Source: JBBSEX01 sp038239345
GTDB taxonomy: Bacteria > Acidobacteriota > Terriglobia > Bryobacterales > Bryobacteraceae
Length of the DNA stretch: 64,000 bases
Assembly (NCBI GenBank): GCA_038239345.1
Contig: JBBSEX010000010.1
Location: 124,001 to 188,000 of the forward strand
Reading direction: 5' to 3'
Shown here: in pieces, positions 19,243-27,730 of the stretch
Numbering within the stretch: position 1 is the first letter of the stretch
Layout of the letters: every line of letters starts with the position of its first letter
Notes under the pieces: model-generated
Seen by the model: only the letters and a program-made list of their open reading frames with translations
Databases searched by the model: none
What the model was told of the DNA's origin: nothing
Program-made: the position numbers and the translations under genes

Positions 19243-20693
19243 TCAAACCCGCTGATTGCGGTTAAGCTTACCGGCCGCTGCACTTCGCGCTCACGGCGTA
19301 AGGGCCCAAGGATGCGCTCTTCCAGATCGTCGCGATAGAACAGGTTGTAGGTATCGAAGGGGATGATGCGCCGGCCGTCAGGGTGGGCGATGTGGACGCA
19401 CGTCTTCTTCACGCTCCTGACGTCGAAGGCCCAGGCATCGATGAACTGCATGATGATGACGCGAAATACATTCTGGTAATCAATGTTTATTGGAGCCAAC
19501 ACTTGTGGCAGGCAACACAGCAATTCCCGTAGAGTTCCAGCACTCGACCCGGGTGAGTGGTTCGTCGAGAACAGCTTGAAGATTTGGGTTCGTAGGGTTT
19601 CGTCATTTTCATAGATGATGGTGTTTCGGCCGCCTTCGATCAGGATCTGCGGATCGATCATTCCCGTCAACGGAATCACTTTGCCCTCGAACTTCAAAGC
19701 GTAAGCCATCGCCAGCGAATCGGGATGGCAGGGAACGGGGATGATATCTTCTGGCCGAAATAAATTTGTCTGTTCCAGAATCTTCCGCCGTACTTCAGTC
19801 AACGTCAATCGATCGCGAGCCGGATCGAAATGCTCAAGCCGCCCGGCTGCTTGAATCGGCTGCAAGATCACGCCACGCACACACGGCTGCTGAACTGCCC
19901 AATCGATAATTTTTCCGATCTCGCCGTCATTCAAGCGGCGCTTCAAAGTCACCACTAACGAGGTGGACACTCCCAGGCGATTTAGCTTTTCGATGGCTTG
20001 CATGCGGACGTTGGTGAGGTCGGCGCCACGTAGTTCCTGAAGGGCAGAAGCTTCGAAAGAATCGAACTGGAGATAGATTTCAAAGCCTGGCATGTACTCG
20101 GCTAAGCGCTCGACGAACCCCTCTTCACGGGCGATTCGGATGCCATTGGTGTTCACCATCAAATGTTGGATGGGCTTCCGCTTGGCAAGGTCGAGAATCC
20201 GGAAGAAGTCCGGATGGAGCGTTGGCTCACCGCCGGAAATCTGCACCACATCGGGCTTGCCTTCGTTGCCCACGACCGCATCCAGCATCTTCTCAATGTG
20301 TTCCAGAGAGCGATAGCCGGTGCGCGAAGGACCACTGGATGCGTAACAGATGGGGCACTGCAAGTTGCAATGATCGGTGATCTCCACCAGTGTCAGGCAG
20401 GAGTGCTGTTCATGATCGGTACACAGGCCGCAATCATACGGGCAATCCCAACGCACCGGCATGTTGTAATGCGTGGGCATTTCCGGCGGCTTAAGAAACA
20501 CTTCCCGGCAGCGGCGATAATAATCCACGTCGTCGGCCATGAGCACGCGCTCATTGCCGTGCACCGGACAGCGCTTCAACAGATAAACGCAGCCGTCTTC
20601 AAAGACTATTTTTCCTTCAGCGCGGCGGAAACAGGTGGAGCAGATAGAGATCGCCGTGTCGTAAAACAAATAAGGCCGAATCCGTTCAGCCAT
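19239..20693 (-). CDS. Tes/MSS-like radical SAM protein (candidate membrane-spanning-lipid synthase)
   Basis: The start is placed at ATG 20693, nine bases after GGAGG, rather than at the longer frame from 20750; it gives 484 residues. Cys18/Cys21 and Cys42 (SICSTC, RCPVHG) resemble a rubredoxin-like metal site. CPYDCGLC (Cys84, 88, 91) followed by DHEQHSCL resembles the auxiliary-cluster motif of the archaeal tetraether synthase family (MJ0619/Tes). The radical SAM motif is DHCNLQCPIC (Cys109, 113, 116). ISGGEPTLHP and a C-terminal IIPFDTYNLFYRD complete the pattern. Tes joins lipid tails by carbon-carbon bonds, and bacterial relatives (MSS) are proposed for iso-diabolic acid lipids of Acidobacteriota. 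The gene overlaps the upstream Lgt-like gene by eight bases. The family resemblance is recalled from known motifs; the lipid function is inferred. Confidence 0.8.
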   Translation of the reverse strand: MAERIRPYLFYDTAISICSTCFRRAEGKIVFEDGCVYLLKRCPVHGNERVLMADDVDYYRRCREVFLKPPEMPTHYNMPVRWDCPYDCGLCTDHEQHSCLTLVEITDHCNLQCPICYASSGPSRTGYRSLEHIEKMLDAVVGNEGKPDVVQISGGEPTLHPDFFRILDLAKRKPIQHLMVNTNGIRIAREEGFVERLAEYMPGFEIYLQFDSFEASALQELRGADLTNVRMQAIEKLNRLGVSTSLVVTLKRRLNDGEIGKIIDWAVQQPCVRGVILQPIQAAGRLEHFDPARDRLTLTEVRRKILEQTNLFRPEDIIPVPCHPDSLAMAYALKFEGKVIPLTGMIDPQILIEGGRNTIIYENDETLRTQIFKLFSTNHSPGSSAGTLRELLCCLPQVLAPINIDYQNVFRVIIMQFIDAWAFDVRSVKKTCVHIAHPDGRRIIPFDTYNLFYRDDLEERILGPLRREREVQRPVSLTAISGFE

Positions 20694-21402
20694 GCAGCGG
20701 AACCTCCGCTTTCCCAAGCATCCGCCATAGATCGGGCGAGTACCACACAACAGCGGCGGCGCAGGCCCATTGCAGCGTCGTCAGGCCACCGAAGCGTACA
20801 CCGGGTTTCAAAAAATCCAGAGCCAGCCGCCAGGAATAATACGCCAGGACGAAGAGGCGGAAGCGATCGCCTTGGGCAAAGCGAGGCCGCGAGACGCGCG
20901 AGAGCAGAAGCGCCAAAATTAACATTGCGAAGAACTCGTAGAACTGAACCGGGTGCCGGGCGATCCCGTCTCCCATGTTTACTCCCCAGGGTAGCGAAGT
21001 GGGAACGCCGTAGGTATCGTCCTGCTTTCCGGCGAGGAAACACCCGATCCGCCCAATGGCGATTCCAACAGCGATCGGGACGGCAAATAAATCACCCGTA
21101 CGATGTTGTATTCTCGCTCGGCGCTTCATGAACTCAACGGCGATCGTCCCGCCGAGCAGGCCGCCCACAATCGTTTTGCCAGCCAGCAAATACCCGAGAT
21201 CGTTCCAGTGGCGGGCCGTGAGAAGTGGATCCTCCAGCAGATAGAGGAGCTTCGATCCGATAGCGGCGCCAGCAACCGCCGCGACGATCACGTTCCATCG
21301 CGTTGGGGTTTCTAAGAAGTCCCCGTCCTTATCGCGCTGCCAAACGTAGAGCCGGAAGGCCACGATATAGGCGAGCGATTCGAAGACGAAATGCCACAGC
21401 AC
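20686..21402 (-). CDS. Lgt-like (prolipoprotein diacylglyceryl transferase family) membrane protein
   Basis: This 238-residue polytopic membrane protein starts at GTG. It contains the Lgt core: KTIVGGLLGG in the first half, GIAIGRIGCFLAGKQDD in the centre and ARHPVQFYEFFAM after it. In classical Lgt the central motif is GRxGNFxN; here the Asn is replaced by Cys and the following loop differs (DDTYGVPTSLPWGV), so it is probably a paralogue and not the housekeeping lipoprotein enzyme. Lgt-type enzymes move a diacylglyceryl group from phosphatidylglycerol, so a role in handling a glycerolipid is plausible. Its stop overlaps the start of the Tes/MSS-like radical SAM gene, which suggests a joint lipid pathway. 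The S41 protease gene is divergent, 46 bases away. Confidence 0.82.
   Translation of the reverse strand: MLWHFVFESLAYIVAFRLYVWQRDKDGDFLETPTRWNVIVAAVAGAAIGSKLLYLLEDPLLTARHWNDLGYLLAGKTIVGGLLGGTIAVEFMKRRARIQHRTGDLFAVPIAVGIAIGRIGCFLAGKQDDTYGVPTSLPWGVNMGDGIARHPVQFYEFFAMLILALLLSRVSRPRFAQGDRFRLFVLAYYSWRLALDFLKPGVRFGGLTTLQWACAAAVVWYSPDLWRMLGKAEVPLHG
20703..20707 (-). promoter_or_regulatory. Shine-Dalgarno GGAGG inside the lgt-like gene, sets the radical SAM start
   Basis: The minus strand reads GGAGG nine bases before ATG 20693-20691, within the last codons of the Lgt-like gene. It decides the start of the radical SAM gene and supports translational coupling of the two genes. Confidence 0.75.
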
Positions 21403-21448
21403 GCCTAGCCATTATCAACCACGCGTTGTCTCGATAGAATAGGAGTTC

Positions 21449-22894
21449 ATGCACCTTCTGGCCTTCCTCTTCCTGTTCGCGTCCGATACGGAGGGCCTTG
21501 AGAAGCACATCAAATCCTTCATTGATGTATTTTCCACCGTGCAGCGCGAGGCAGCGGATCCTGTGCAGGCGGACCGGGCCTTCTATGAGGGCGCCATTCC
21601 CGGCATGCTACGCCGTCTTGACCCGCACTCCGTCTTCTTCGATCCAGGGCAATACGAACAGTTGAAGCAAATGGAGAACTCCGAGCGGAAGGGCTTCGGC
21701 AGCGTGGTTTCCGTGGTGCCGGGCCGCGTAACGGTGCTGCAGACGCTACCAGGCACGCCTTCCGGCAAGTCTGGTCTTGCGCCCGGCGATGAGATTCTTG
21801 CCATCAACGGGATTCCCCTTGGGCGTTTGGAATTCGAACAACTTCTGCAATTGTTATCGGAAGCGCGGCAAATTAAAGTAGTGCTGGATGTGCGGCGGCC
21901 GGGCAATGTTCGCGGGCTGCAGTTCTCTCTAACGCCGGAACTTGTCGACGCTCCCAGTGTCGACCGGGCATTTCTCGCCGCTCCCGGAATTGGCTATATC
22001 CGCGTCACCAGTTTCGATGCCCCCACCGGCAAGCTGATCAAGAACTCTATTGAGAAGCTGGGCGGATCGAAACTGAAAGGATTCATTCTGGATCTGCGCG
22101 GAAATCCGGGCGGTGTGGCGCAGGCGGCGGTTGAAACAGCGGCGCTCTTCCTGAAACCTGGGCAGCGCATTTTAACGATCAAGGGCAGGACCGCGAAAGG
22201 TGAAGAGTTAGATGTTCCGAAGACCGCCATCCCTTACGAATTTCCCGTTGCTGTGTTGATCAATGCGAAATCCGCCAGTTCGTCGGAGATTGTCGCGGGC
22301 GCATTACAAGATCATGACCGGGCCGTGATACTGGGCGAATCGAGTTTTGGCAAGGGCCTGGTGCAGGGGGTATTTCCGCTCTCAAGCTCCACCGGCATGG
22401 CGCTGACTACCGCTTACTATTACACGCCGAGTGGCCGCTCCATTCAGCATCCACTTGTGGGCAGTATGCTCGAAACCACCACCAGCAAGCCTTCCGCCGA
22501 GTTCCACAGCGACGCCGGCCGGCCTATGTTGGGCGGTGGCGGTATTCATCCCGACCAGACCGTGCTGCCCGCTGGAGTGACGCCGCTGCAGGGGGCGCTG
22601 GAATCCAGTGGGATGCTGGTGGCATTCGGCGCTGTCTATTTACGCGATCACACGGTGGATGAGAAGTTCGAAGTAACACCCGCGATGCTCGACGATCTGA
22701 AGGTCTACCTTTCAGAGCGAAGCATCCAGCCCAACGTCAGTGAATGGTTACGGGAACGGGATTGGATCCAAAACCGTTTACACCAGGAAATCGCGAACAT
22801 GGCGTTGGGGATTGCCAAGGGAGATGAAGTGGAGGCTCGCCGCGATGCCGTCATTCAGGCCGCGATAGGAAAGTTAAACGTCTCCGGCAACTGA
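21449..22894 (+). CDS. S41-family C-terminal processing peptidase with PDZ domain
   Basis: This 481-residue protein begins with a short hydrophobic leader (HLLAFLFLFASD) that probably directs export to the periplasm. A PDZ domain follows (about 85-150, GTPSGKSGLAPGDEILAING), then the S41 catalytic domain (about 175-350). The Ser-Lys dyad is seen as Ser277 in KSASSSE and Lys302 in GESSFGKGLVQ; their spacing of 25 residues is the family norm. Such proteases degrade misfolded or tagged envelope proteins or process precursors. The gene is divergent from the Lgt-like gene and overlaps the DedA gene tail to tail by 21 bases. A C-terminal domain of about 100 residues has no recognised motif. Confidence 0.92.
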   Translation: MHLLAFLFLFASDTEGLEKHIKSFIDVFSTVQREAADPVQADRAFYEGAIPGMLRRLDPHSVFFDPGQYEQLKQMENSERKGFGSVVSVVPGRVTVLQTLPGTPSGKSGLAPGDEILAINGIPLGRLEFEQLLQLLSEARQIKVVLDVRRPGNVRGLQFSLTPELVDAPSVDRAFLAAPGIGYIRVTSFDAPTGKLIKNSIEKLGGSKLKGFILDLRGNPGGVAQAAVETAALFLKPGQRILTIKGRTAKGEELDVPKTAIPYEFPVAVLINAKSASSSEIVAGALQDHDRAVILGESSFGKGLVQGVFPLSSSTGMALTTAYYYTPSGRSIQHPLVGSMLETTTSKPSAEFHSDAGRPMLGGGGIHPDQTVLPAGVTPLQGALESSGMLVAFGAVYLRDHTVDEKFEVTPAMLDDLKVYLSERSIQPNVSEWLRERDWIQNRLHQEIANMALGIAKGDEVEARRDAVIQAAIGKLNVSGN

Positions 22895-23548
22895 TTGCGA
22901 ACGGTTCGTGCGGCTGCGGAAAAATTCGAAGAGTATCGGCAGCACTGAAATCAATACAACCAAGATCACGAACTTTTCAAAGTGCTGGCGCACGATGGCG
23001 ATCTTGCCCATTTTGTATCCGGCAAGAGTCATCAGCACCACCCATCCGATTCCGCCGAAGACATTGAACGACAGGAATCGCAGGTAGTTCATCTTCGCCA
23101 CGCCCGCCATGAATGGGGCAAATGTGCGGATGATGGGAACGAACTTCGCATAGATCAGCGTCTTGCCGCCGTGCTTATCGTAGAAGGCCTGCGTACGGGT
23201 TAGGTACTCGCGTTTGAAGAAACGCCCGTCTTCTTTTTTGAAGATTCCCGGCCCGGTACGATAACCGAGCAGATAGCCGCACTGGTCCCCTAAGACCGAA
23301 GCCACCGCCAGCAAGATGCAAATCGTCACTACATCCAGACTCCCCGCGCCGGCCACCACGCCGATGGTGAATAACATCGAGTCGCCCGGCAAAAAAAATC
23401 CGACGAGTAGTCCGGTCTCGGCAAAGACGATGGCGAATAGCGCGGCGTAGCCCCACCACCCGGCAAGCACTGTGGAGAGAAGATGAATCAACCGGTCAGG
23501 GTCGGTAAAAGAGCGAAGCAGGTCGAAGAGCTGCTGCAGTATCGACAC
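22874..23548 (-). CDS. DedA-family membrane protein
   Basis: This 224-residue protein has the DedA/SNARE-associated pattern: ETGLLVGFFLPGDSMLF near residue 45, the amphipathic re-entrant region, and FVPIIRTFAPFMAGVAKMNYLRFL around residues 135-160, including the conserved Arg. DedA proteins are inner-membrane transporters or scramblases, several of which recycle undecaprenyl phosphate or move phospholipids. It starts with GTG, which shares its first base with the TAG stop of the upstream foldase gene (TAGTG), so the two are coupled. Confidence 0.93.
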   Translation of the reverse strand: MSILQQLFDLLRSFTDPDRLIHLLSTVLAGWWGYAALFAIVFAETGLLVGFFLPGDSMLFTIGVVAGAGSLDVVTICILLAVASVLGDQCGYLLGYRTGPGIFKKEDGRFFKREYLTRTQAFYDKHGGKTLIYAKFVPIIRTFAPFMAGVAKMNYLRFLSFNVFGGIGWVVLMTLAGYKMGKIAIVRQHFEKFVILVVLISVLPILFEFFRSRTNRSQSVAGDV

Positions 23549-25479
23549 TAGCTGCGGTAAGCTCCGGCCAGGCGCCTGATTGTATCCTCGTGCTTCTTGA
23601 CCTTCTTTTCGGCGATCAAGCGGCTCATGATGCTGTCGTAGAACAGGTCGCGGCGTTCGATGCCTTTCTTGCTCTTCAACTGGATAACCAAGGCGTCGCG
23701 GTCCGCCGCAAACTTGCTCATGTCGGTGTCTTGCTTAGCGACAATTTTCACGATGAAGCTCTGGCCCATCACACTAAGCGGCCCAACGATGGAACCCACA
23801 GGCTTCAGGAAAGCATCGGTCAAGTAAGCACCTTGGCCAATTCCTTCAGCCGCGCCATCGCGATTGAAGAAGTCGCCTGTGGTCTTTACCTCGACCCCTA
23901 ACGATTTCGCCAGCTTGTCTAAATCCGTATCGCCCGCCTTCAGTTTGTCGGCTGCTTCCTTGATTTTCTGCTGGGCTAAAGTTTGCGAGCGATCCTGCTG
24001 GAAGCGGTCGCGAATCTGAGTTTCCGCTTCGGCGAACTCGGAAGGCCGCGCCGGATAGATTTCCGTTAGTACAACCACAGCCAAGCGGTTTCCAGGCAAT
24101 TGAATTACGGGGCTAACTTCGCCCTTCTTCAGAGTCACGATGGCCGTGGTCAATTCCGGGACATTGCCGACCTGCGGAATGGGTTCGCCCACGCCAGCCT
24201 TCTCCACCGGGACGAAAAGCAGGTGATCCTGTTCGGCAACCTGCTGCGCCTGGGCCGGATTTTTCGCTACCACGCCACGCGCCTGGTCCATTACAGTTTG
24301 CATCTTGTCAAACACGGCCTGGCGCTTATAATCCGTCGCCAACTGGGTTTTCACTTCGTCGAACGATTGGGTGTGGGCATCCTGCTTTTCCATTACCTGC
24401 AGGATGTGAAATCCATATTCGGTGGTGATGACATTGCTCAGCTCTTTTGGCTTCAGTGAGAATGCCGCCGTCTCAAAATTCTTTACGGTCTGTCCGCGTA
24501 CCACCCAATCGAGATCGCCGCCCTTGGCCTTCGATCCAGGGTCATCCGAGTTCTGCCTGGCGAGTTCGGCGAAATCCGCTCCACTCTTTATCTGTTTCAA
24601 AAGGTCGTCGGCTTTCGCCTTCAGCTTGGCCACTTCTTCCTTCGGCTTATTGGTGGTCATCAACAGGATGTGACGGACTTTCACGCGCTCCGGCGTGCGA
24701 AAACGCTCCTTGTTGGCGGTGTAAGCCTGTTGCAGCATTCCGTCGGAAACATCGATCGTCTCGCCAATGCGGCCTTCGTCGGCGATGAGTAATTGAAAGC
24801 CGCGTTTCTCAGGACTCATGAATGCCGCGCGGTTGGTATTGAAGTACGCCTTCAATTCCTCGGGCGTGATCTTTACCTGCGAGCGAAATTTCTCCGGACT
24901 CATCGCAATGTAGGCAACCTTGATCTTGTCGTTGCGCCTGCGGTATTCCTGCTCAACGTCGCTTGGCGGAACGAAAATTCCTTCCAGGGCGATATTGTTC
25001 AGCGCATTCTGCAACATGCTCTTGCGGAGATTCGCTTCGAACTGGGCGACGGTTAATCCGATCTGGGAGAGGGTTTGTTCGTAGGCTGCTTTGTTAAATT
25101 GTCCGTTTGGAAAAACGCTCGGGAAGCCTGCTTGAATAGCCGCAGCCAGATCGGCATCCGTGATCTGGAATCCCAGTCGCGAAGCTTCATAAGCCACTGC
25201 GCGCTCTTCAATCATCTGATCGACGAACTGCGGCAAGTAAGTTTCCAGCAGTTCCCGGGGAATCTGCTTTCCGCGCAACGCTTCCTGTAACTGGTTTTGA
25301 ACTTCGCGGGTAGTAATGGTATCTTTGCCGATTTCGGCTACAACTTGATCGTCGCGAGTGGTAGTGCCGCCGCCAATTCCCGGAATGAGCGTGATCACCA
25401 TCGAGAGGGCGACCAGGCCCAACAATCCACCTAGCAAATAGCGGACGGACTTCTCACGGCTGCGAAACAAATCAAACAT
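23548..25479 (-). CDS. PpiD/SurA-like peptidyl-prolyl cis-trans isomerase
   Basis: This 643-residue protein has an N-terminal membrane anchor (YLLGGLLGLVALSMVITLI, about 14-33), a SurA-N/PpiD-type chaperone region (about 40-230), and one parvulin domain (about 265-370). The parvulin domain is marked by VRHILLMTTNK, GADFAELARQNSDDPGSKA and TEYGFHILQVME. A long chaperone-like C-terminal part follows. The layout matches PpiD: an inner-membrane-tethered periplasmic foldase that helps newly exported proteins fold. It is coupled to the DedA gene by TAGTG. Confidence 0.93.
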   Translation of the reverse strand: MFDLFRSREKSVRYLLGGLLGLVALSMVITLIPGIGGGTTTRDDQVVAEIGKDTITTREVQNQLQEALRGKQIPRELLETYLPQFVDQMIEERAVAYEASRLGFQITDADLAAAIQAGFPSVFPNGQFNKAAYEQTLSQIGLTVAQFEANLRKSMLQNALNNIALEGIFVPPSDVEQEYRRRNDKIKVAYIAMSPEKFRSQVKITPEELKAYFNTNRAAFMSPEKRGFQLLIADEGRIGETIDVSDGMLQQAYTANKERFRTPERVKVRHILLMTTNKPKEEVAKLKAKADDLLKQIKSGADFAELARQNSDDPGSKAKGGDLDWVVRGQTVKNFETAAFSLKPKELSNVITTEYGFHILQVMEKQDAHTQSFDEVKTQLATDYKRQAVFDKMQTVMDQARGVVAKNPAQAQQVAEQDHLLFVPVEKAGVGEPIPQVGNVPELTTAIVTLKKGEVSPVIQLPGNRLAVVVLTEIYPARPSEFAEAETQIRDRFQQDRSQTLAQQKIKEAADKLKAGDTDLDKLAKSLGVEVKTTGDFFNRDGAAEGIGQGAYLTDAFLKPVGSIVGPLSVMGQSFIVKIVAKQDTDMSKFAADRDALVIQLKSKKGIERRDLFYDSIMSRLIAEKKVKKHEDTIRRLAGAYRS

Positions 25480-25507
25480 ACTTAGACAAATCTCCTACTC
25501 GAAATGT

Positions 25508-25513
25508 AGTATA
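25508..25513 (-). promoter_or_regulatory. possible extended -10 element upstream of the PpiD-like gene
   Basis: The minus strand reads TGATATACT about 30 bases before ATG 25479. This resembles an extended -10 (TGnTATACT). No convincing -35 hexamer is found at 16-18 bases, so the call is weak. AGGAG lies between this element and the start codon. Confidence 0.3.
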
Positions 25514-25539
25514 TCAGGAGGGGCTGCAAGAGCCCGGAA

Positions 25540-26295
25540 TCATTGCTGTGGCTGGGGCCAGCTGGCCGGCTGCAGCGGTAGTAAGCCGTTGAAGTTTTGC
25601 AATCCTTCTTTTGGGCTGGGGGCCGCTACCGGTTCCGGCTTTAGTTCCGGATAGTACACATTATCCAAACTGAGTGGCGGCAGCGTAAGCACCGGATACA
25701 TGTCCAACGCCAGCGGCGGAGGCACCCAGGTACCGCGCGCGTTCAGGGCATTCGGATTCGAATGGTGGCTCCACGCGGGAAACAATTGGCGGGGTGTAGG
25801 CCGCGGCAGAACGAACAACAGATCGGAGAACGAGCGGGTCAGTTCCTCAAGATTATCCCGCACCCAGCGCGGCATCGTGTTGCCGGGAAGAACTCCCCGC
25901 ATCCATAGCCAACGCTCAAACCGATTCACTGGCAGTTGTTCTTCCTCGGCCAAACGGAGGAAGTCCGGCCAGCATTCCATTAATTGACCCAGGCAGGTGA
26001 TGCCATCGGCTACGAGGCGTGCCCATAGAACTTCCGGCAAAGGAAGTTTGGAAAGAGGGAACAACAAGTAGGCATTGCACAGATAACGATAGCGGATGAG
26101 CCCAAAGAAGCGAAGAATATTCAGCAGCGAAAGAAAGCCGGGGGTGGGAACGCCGTTGGCGGATTCGGTAAGCGGCGGCAGGCAAGGGTCCTCTGGCAGG
26201 ACTTCGTAGAGGACTACCTCGACCTCTTGACGATTATCAAGCCGCAGGTTCTCGTAAATTAGAAGCTGCCGTTTCCGGGTTCGGGCACGGTCCAT
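25540..26295 (-). CDS. hypothetical protein, unrecognised
   Basis: I place the start at ATG 26295, where AAGGA lies seven bases upstream; a GTG start 99 bases further up has no such site. The 251-residue product begins with basic residues (MDRARTRKRQL), has hydrophobic and tryptophan-rich stretches in the middle (RYLCNAYLLFPLSKLPLPEVLWARL, split here only for length, around 90-120), and ends in a Pro-rich tail. No clear signal peptide or catalytic motif is visible. It is encoded 60 bases upstream of the PpiD-like gene on the same strand. Codon pattern and ribosome-binding site support a real gene; I cannot assign a function. Confidence 0.6.
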   Translation of the reverse strand: MDRARTRKRQLLIYENLRLDNRQEVEVVLYEVLPEDPCLPPLTESANGVPTPGFLSLLNILRFFGLIRYRYLCNAYLLFPLSKLPLPEVLWARLVADGITCLGQLMECWPDFLRLAEEEQLPVNRFERWLWMRGVLPGNTMPRWVRDNLEELTRSFSDLLFVLPRPTPRQLFPAWSHHSNPNALNARGTWVPPPLALDMYPVLTLPPLSLDNVYYPELKPEPVAAPSPKEGLQNFNGLLPLQPASWPQPQQ

Positions 26296-26446
26296 ACGAG
26301 TATCCTTAAACTCACTCAAACAGAACCACAGAGAAATCTGATTGTATAACGGGAGAACCCCTCTCCGCACCTGGGGGTATGTTTCGTTTTCCACAGGGCA
26401 AGCGCTTGAAACACAATCGCTCTCCTATGTTTAATGCAAAATTTCG

Positions 26447-27703
26447 TCAGCAGTCGCAACAGGAACCGCATTCACCACAACTGCCGCAGCAGTCGCCACA
26501 TTCACAACAGCAGCAACCGGCCTGACCGCAATCCCCGCACGAGCTGCAGCACGAACTGTCGCAACAGCCGCCGCCCCTGCCTCCGGTGGTGGTCTTCCCT
26601 GCGGCGGTGGCGGCATGAGCGGCGTGCACTCCCGCGCCGGGTCCTGGCTGTGGACCGGTGCCGATGTTGGCGAAAGTAAATAACGAGCCTAGCGCCATGA
26701 GGTTCAGGCCAAGGCTCAAGCAATGTTCCGGAGAATCGGCTTGCTTGGCATGCTGTGGAAAGAAGAAAGCGACGGCGGCGACTCCGGCGAAAGCCATCGG
26801 CCGATGGGCGGTTCCGATCATCGATCTGGAAAATTGAATCGCTTCACGCCACGACATTCGCGCTTGCGGCGTACAAATATGCAGCCCCGGAGTATCGCTC
26901 AATTTACCGGCGACGTTGGCTCGCAGGCGCAATCCCAGGGGTTCCATGCCTAATTCTCGTAAGGCGAGATCGATCTCTAGCGCAACGGTCCGGCACTGCT
27001 GTTTAGCCCAATCGCGCGATAGACCGAAAGCCGTCAGAGGATTGAAATCGCCGCGGCGCTTGTCCTTCGCGACATCTTCGAAGGCATCCAGGAGATAGAT
27101 CAAGTATCCAAATCGCTCACCAATTCGAGCAAGCTCGGCGGCGTGGCTTCCGGCCAGGCGCGCGCCGTGTTCAAAGAAGAGACTGGTGGCGATCGCGGTG
27201 GGCTGCGCGACATGATGGAGGCGTTCTTCGGCCAAAATCCCGACCGGATTTTTTTCTCGATCCCGCTGGGTATCGAGAATTTCCAGCACGCGATCCAGCG
27301 GAAATTCCCAAGCTCGCAGTCGCTTCGCGGCTTGGCGAAAACTGGGTGAGAGTAGACGGCGCAGCATTCCCCAACGCACGCCGGGCGCATCGACGGCGTG
27401 ATCGCGAAGCTTTGTCTCACTCAAGACGATGGTGGCGGTAGCGGCGAATTCCATCGCAAGCGGAATCTCCGTTGGCAAGGTCAGGCAGTTGAAGGAGCGA
27501 TACGCCGCGTTCCACTCTACGGGAGCCAGCGACGTCAACAATTCCGCCAAAAATACAGTGTCGTGATTGAGCAGGAAACGAGTGCGCGCCCCATAGAGCC
27601 GGCCGAGCGTCTTACAGGTCCCGCAATAATTAAGCCGCCATGCCCGCCGGGCATCGGTTGCCGATGAGCGAGTGTACGCTCGAAAACGCATCAGCCCAAA
27701 CAT
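26447..27703 (-). CDS. DUF5685-like protein with extreme Cys-rich C-terminal tail
   Basis: This 418-residue protein opens with MFGLMRFRAYTRSS and NYCGTCKTLGRLYGARTRFL, which resembles the DUF5685 family, whose members are mostly alpha-helical and uncharacterised. A hydrophobic segment near residue 325 (PMAFAGVAAVAFFF) may be a membrane helix. The last 39 residues contain 18 cysteines, arranged as CC, CxxC and CCCC groups separated by Gly, Ser, Asp and Glu. The tail probably binds metal or forms a disulfide or cluster-rich knob. No neighbouring gene explains this. The start ATG is the first codon of a well-conserved-looking N-terminus. Confidence 0.75.
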   Translation of the reverse strand: MFGLMRFRAYTRSSATDARRAWRLNYCGTCKTLGRLYGARTRFLLNHDTVFLAELLTSLAPVEWNAAYRSFNCLTLPTEIPLAMEFAATATIVLSETKLRDHAVDAPGVRWGMLRRLLSPSFRQAAKRLRAWEFPLDRVLEILDTQRDREKNPVGILAEERLHHVAQPTAIATSLFFEHGARLAGSHAAELARIGERFGYLIYLLDAFEDVAKDKRRGDFNPLTAFGLSRDWAKQQCRTVALEIDLALRELGMEPLGLRLRANVAGKLSDTPGLHICTPQARMSWREAIQFSRSMIGTAHRPMAFAGVAAVAFFFPQHAKQADSPEHCLSLGLNLMALGSLFTFANIGTGPQPGPGAGVHAAHAATAAGKTTTGGRGGGCCDSSCCSSCGDCGQAGCCCCECGDCCGSCGECGSCCDC

Positions 27704-27730
27704 GTTCCGTATAGTCTACAACGATTGAAA

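Noticed and set aside
20163..21131. 322-residue open frame on the plus strand across the radical SAM and Lgt-like genes
   Set aside because: Both genes on the minus strand have strong family motifs. The opposite frame is Arg-rich and featureless.
21412..21440. Promoter-like TTATCA, 17 bases, TAGAAT before the S41 peptidase gene
   Set aside because: It would start transcription within a base or two of the ATG and cut off the AGGAG ribosome-binding site. The match may be chance.
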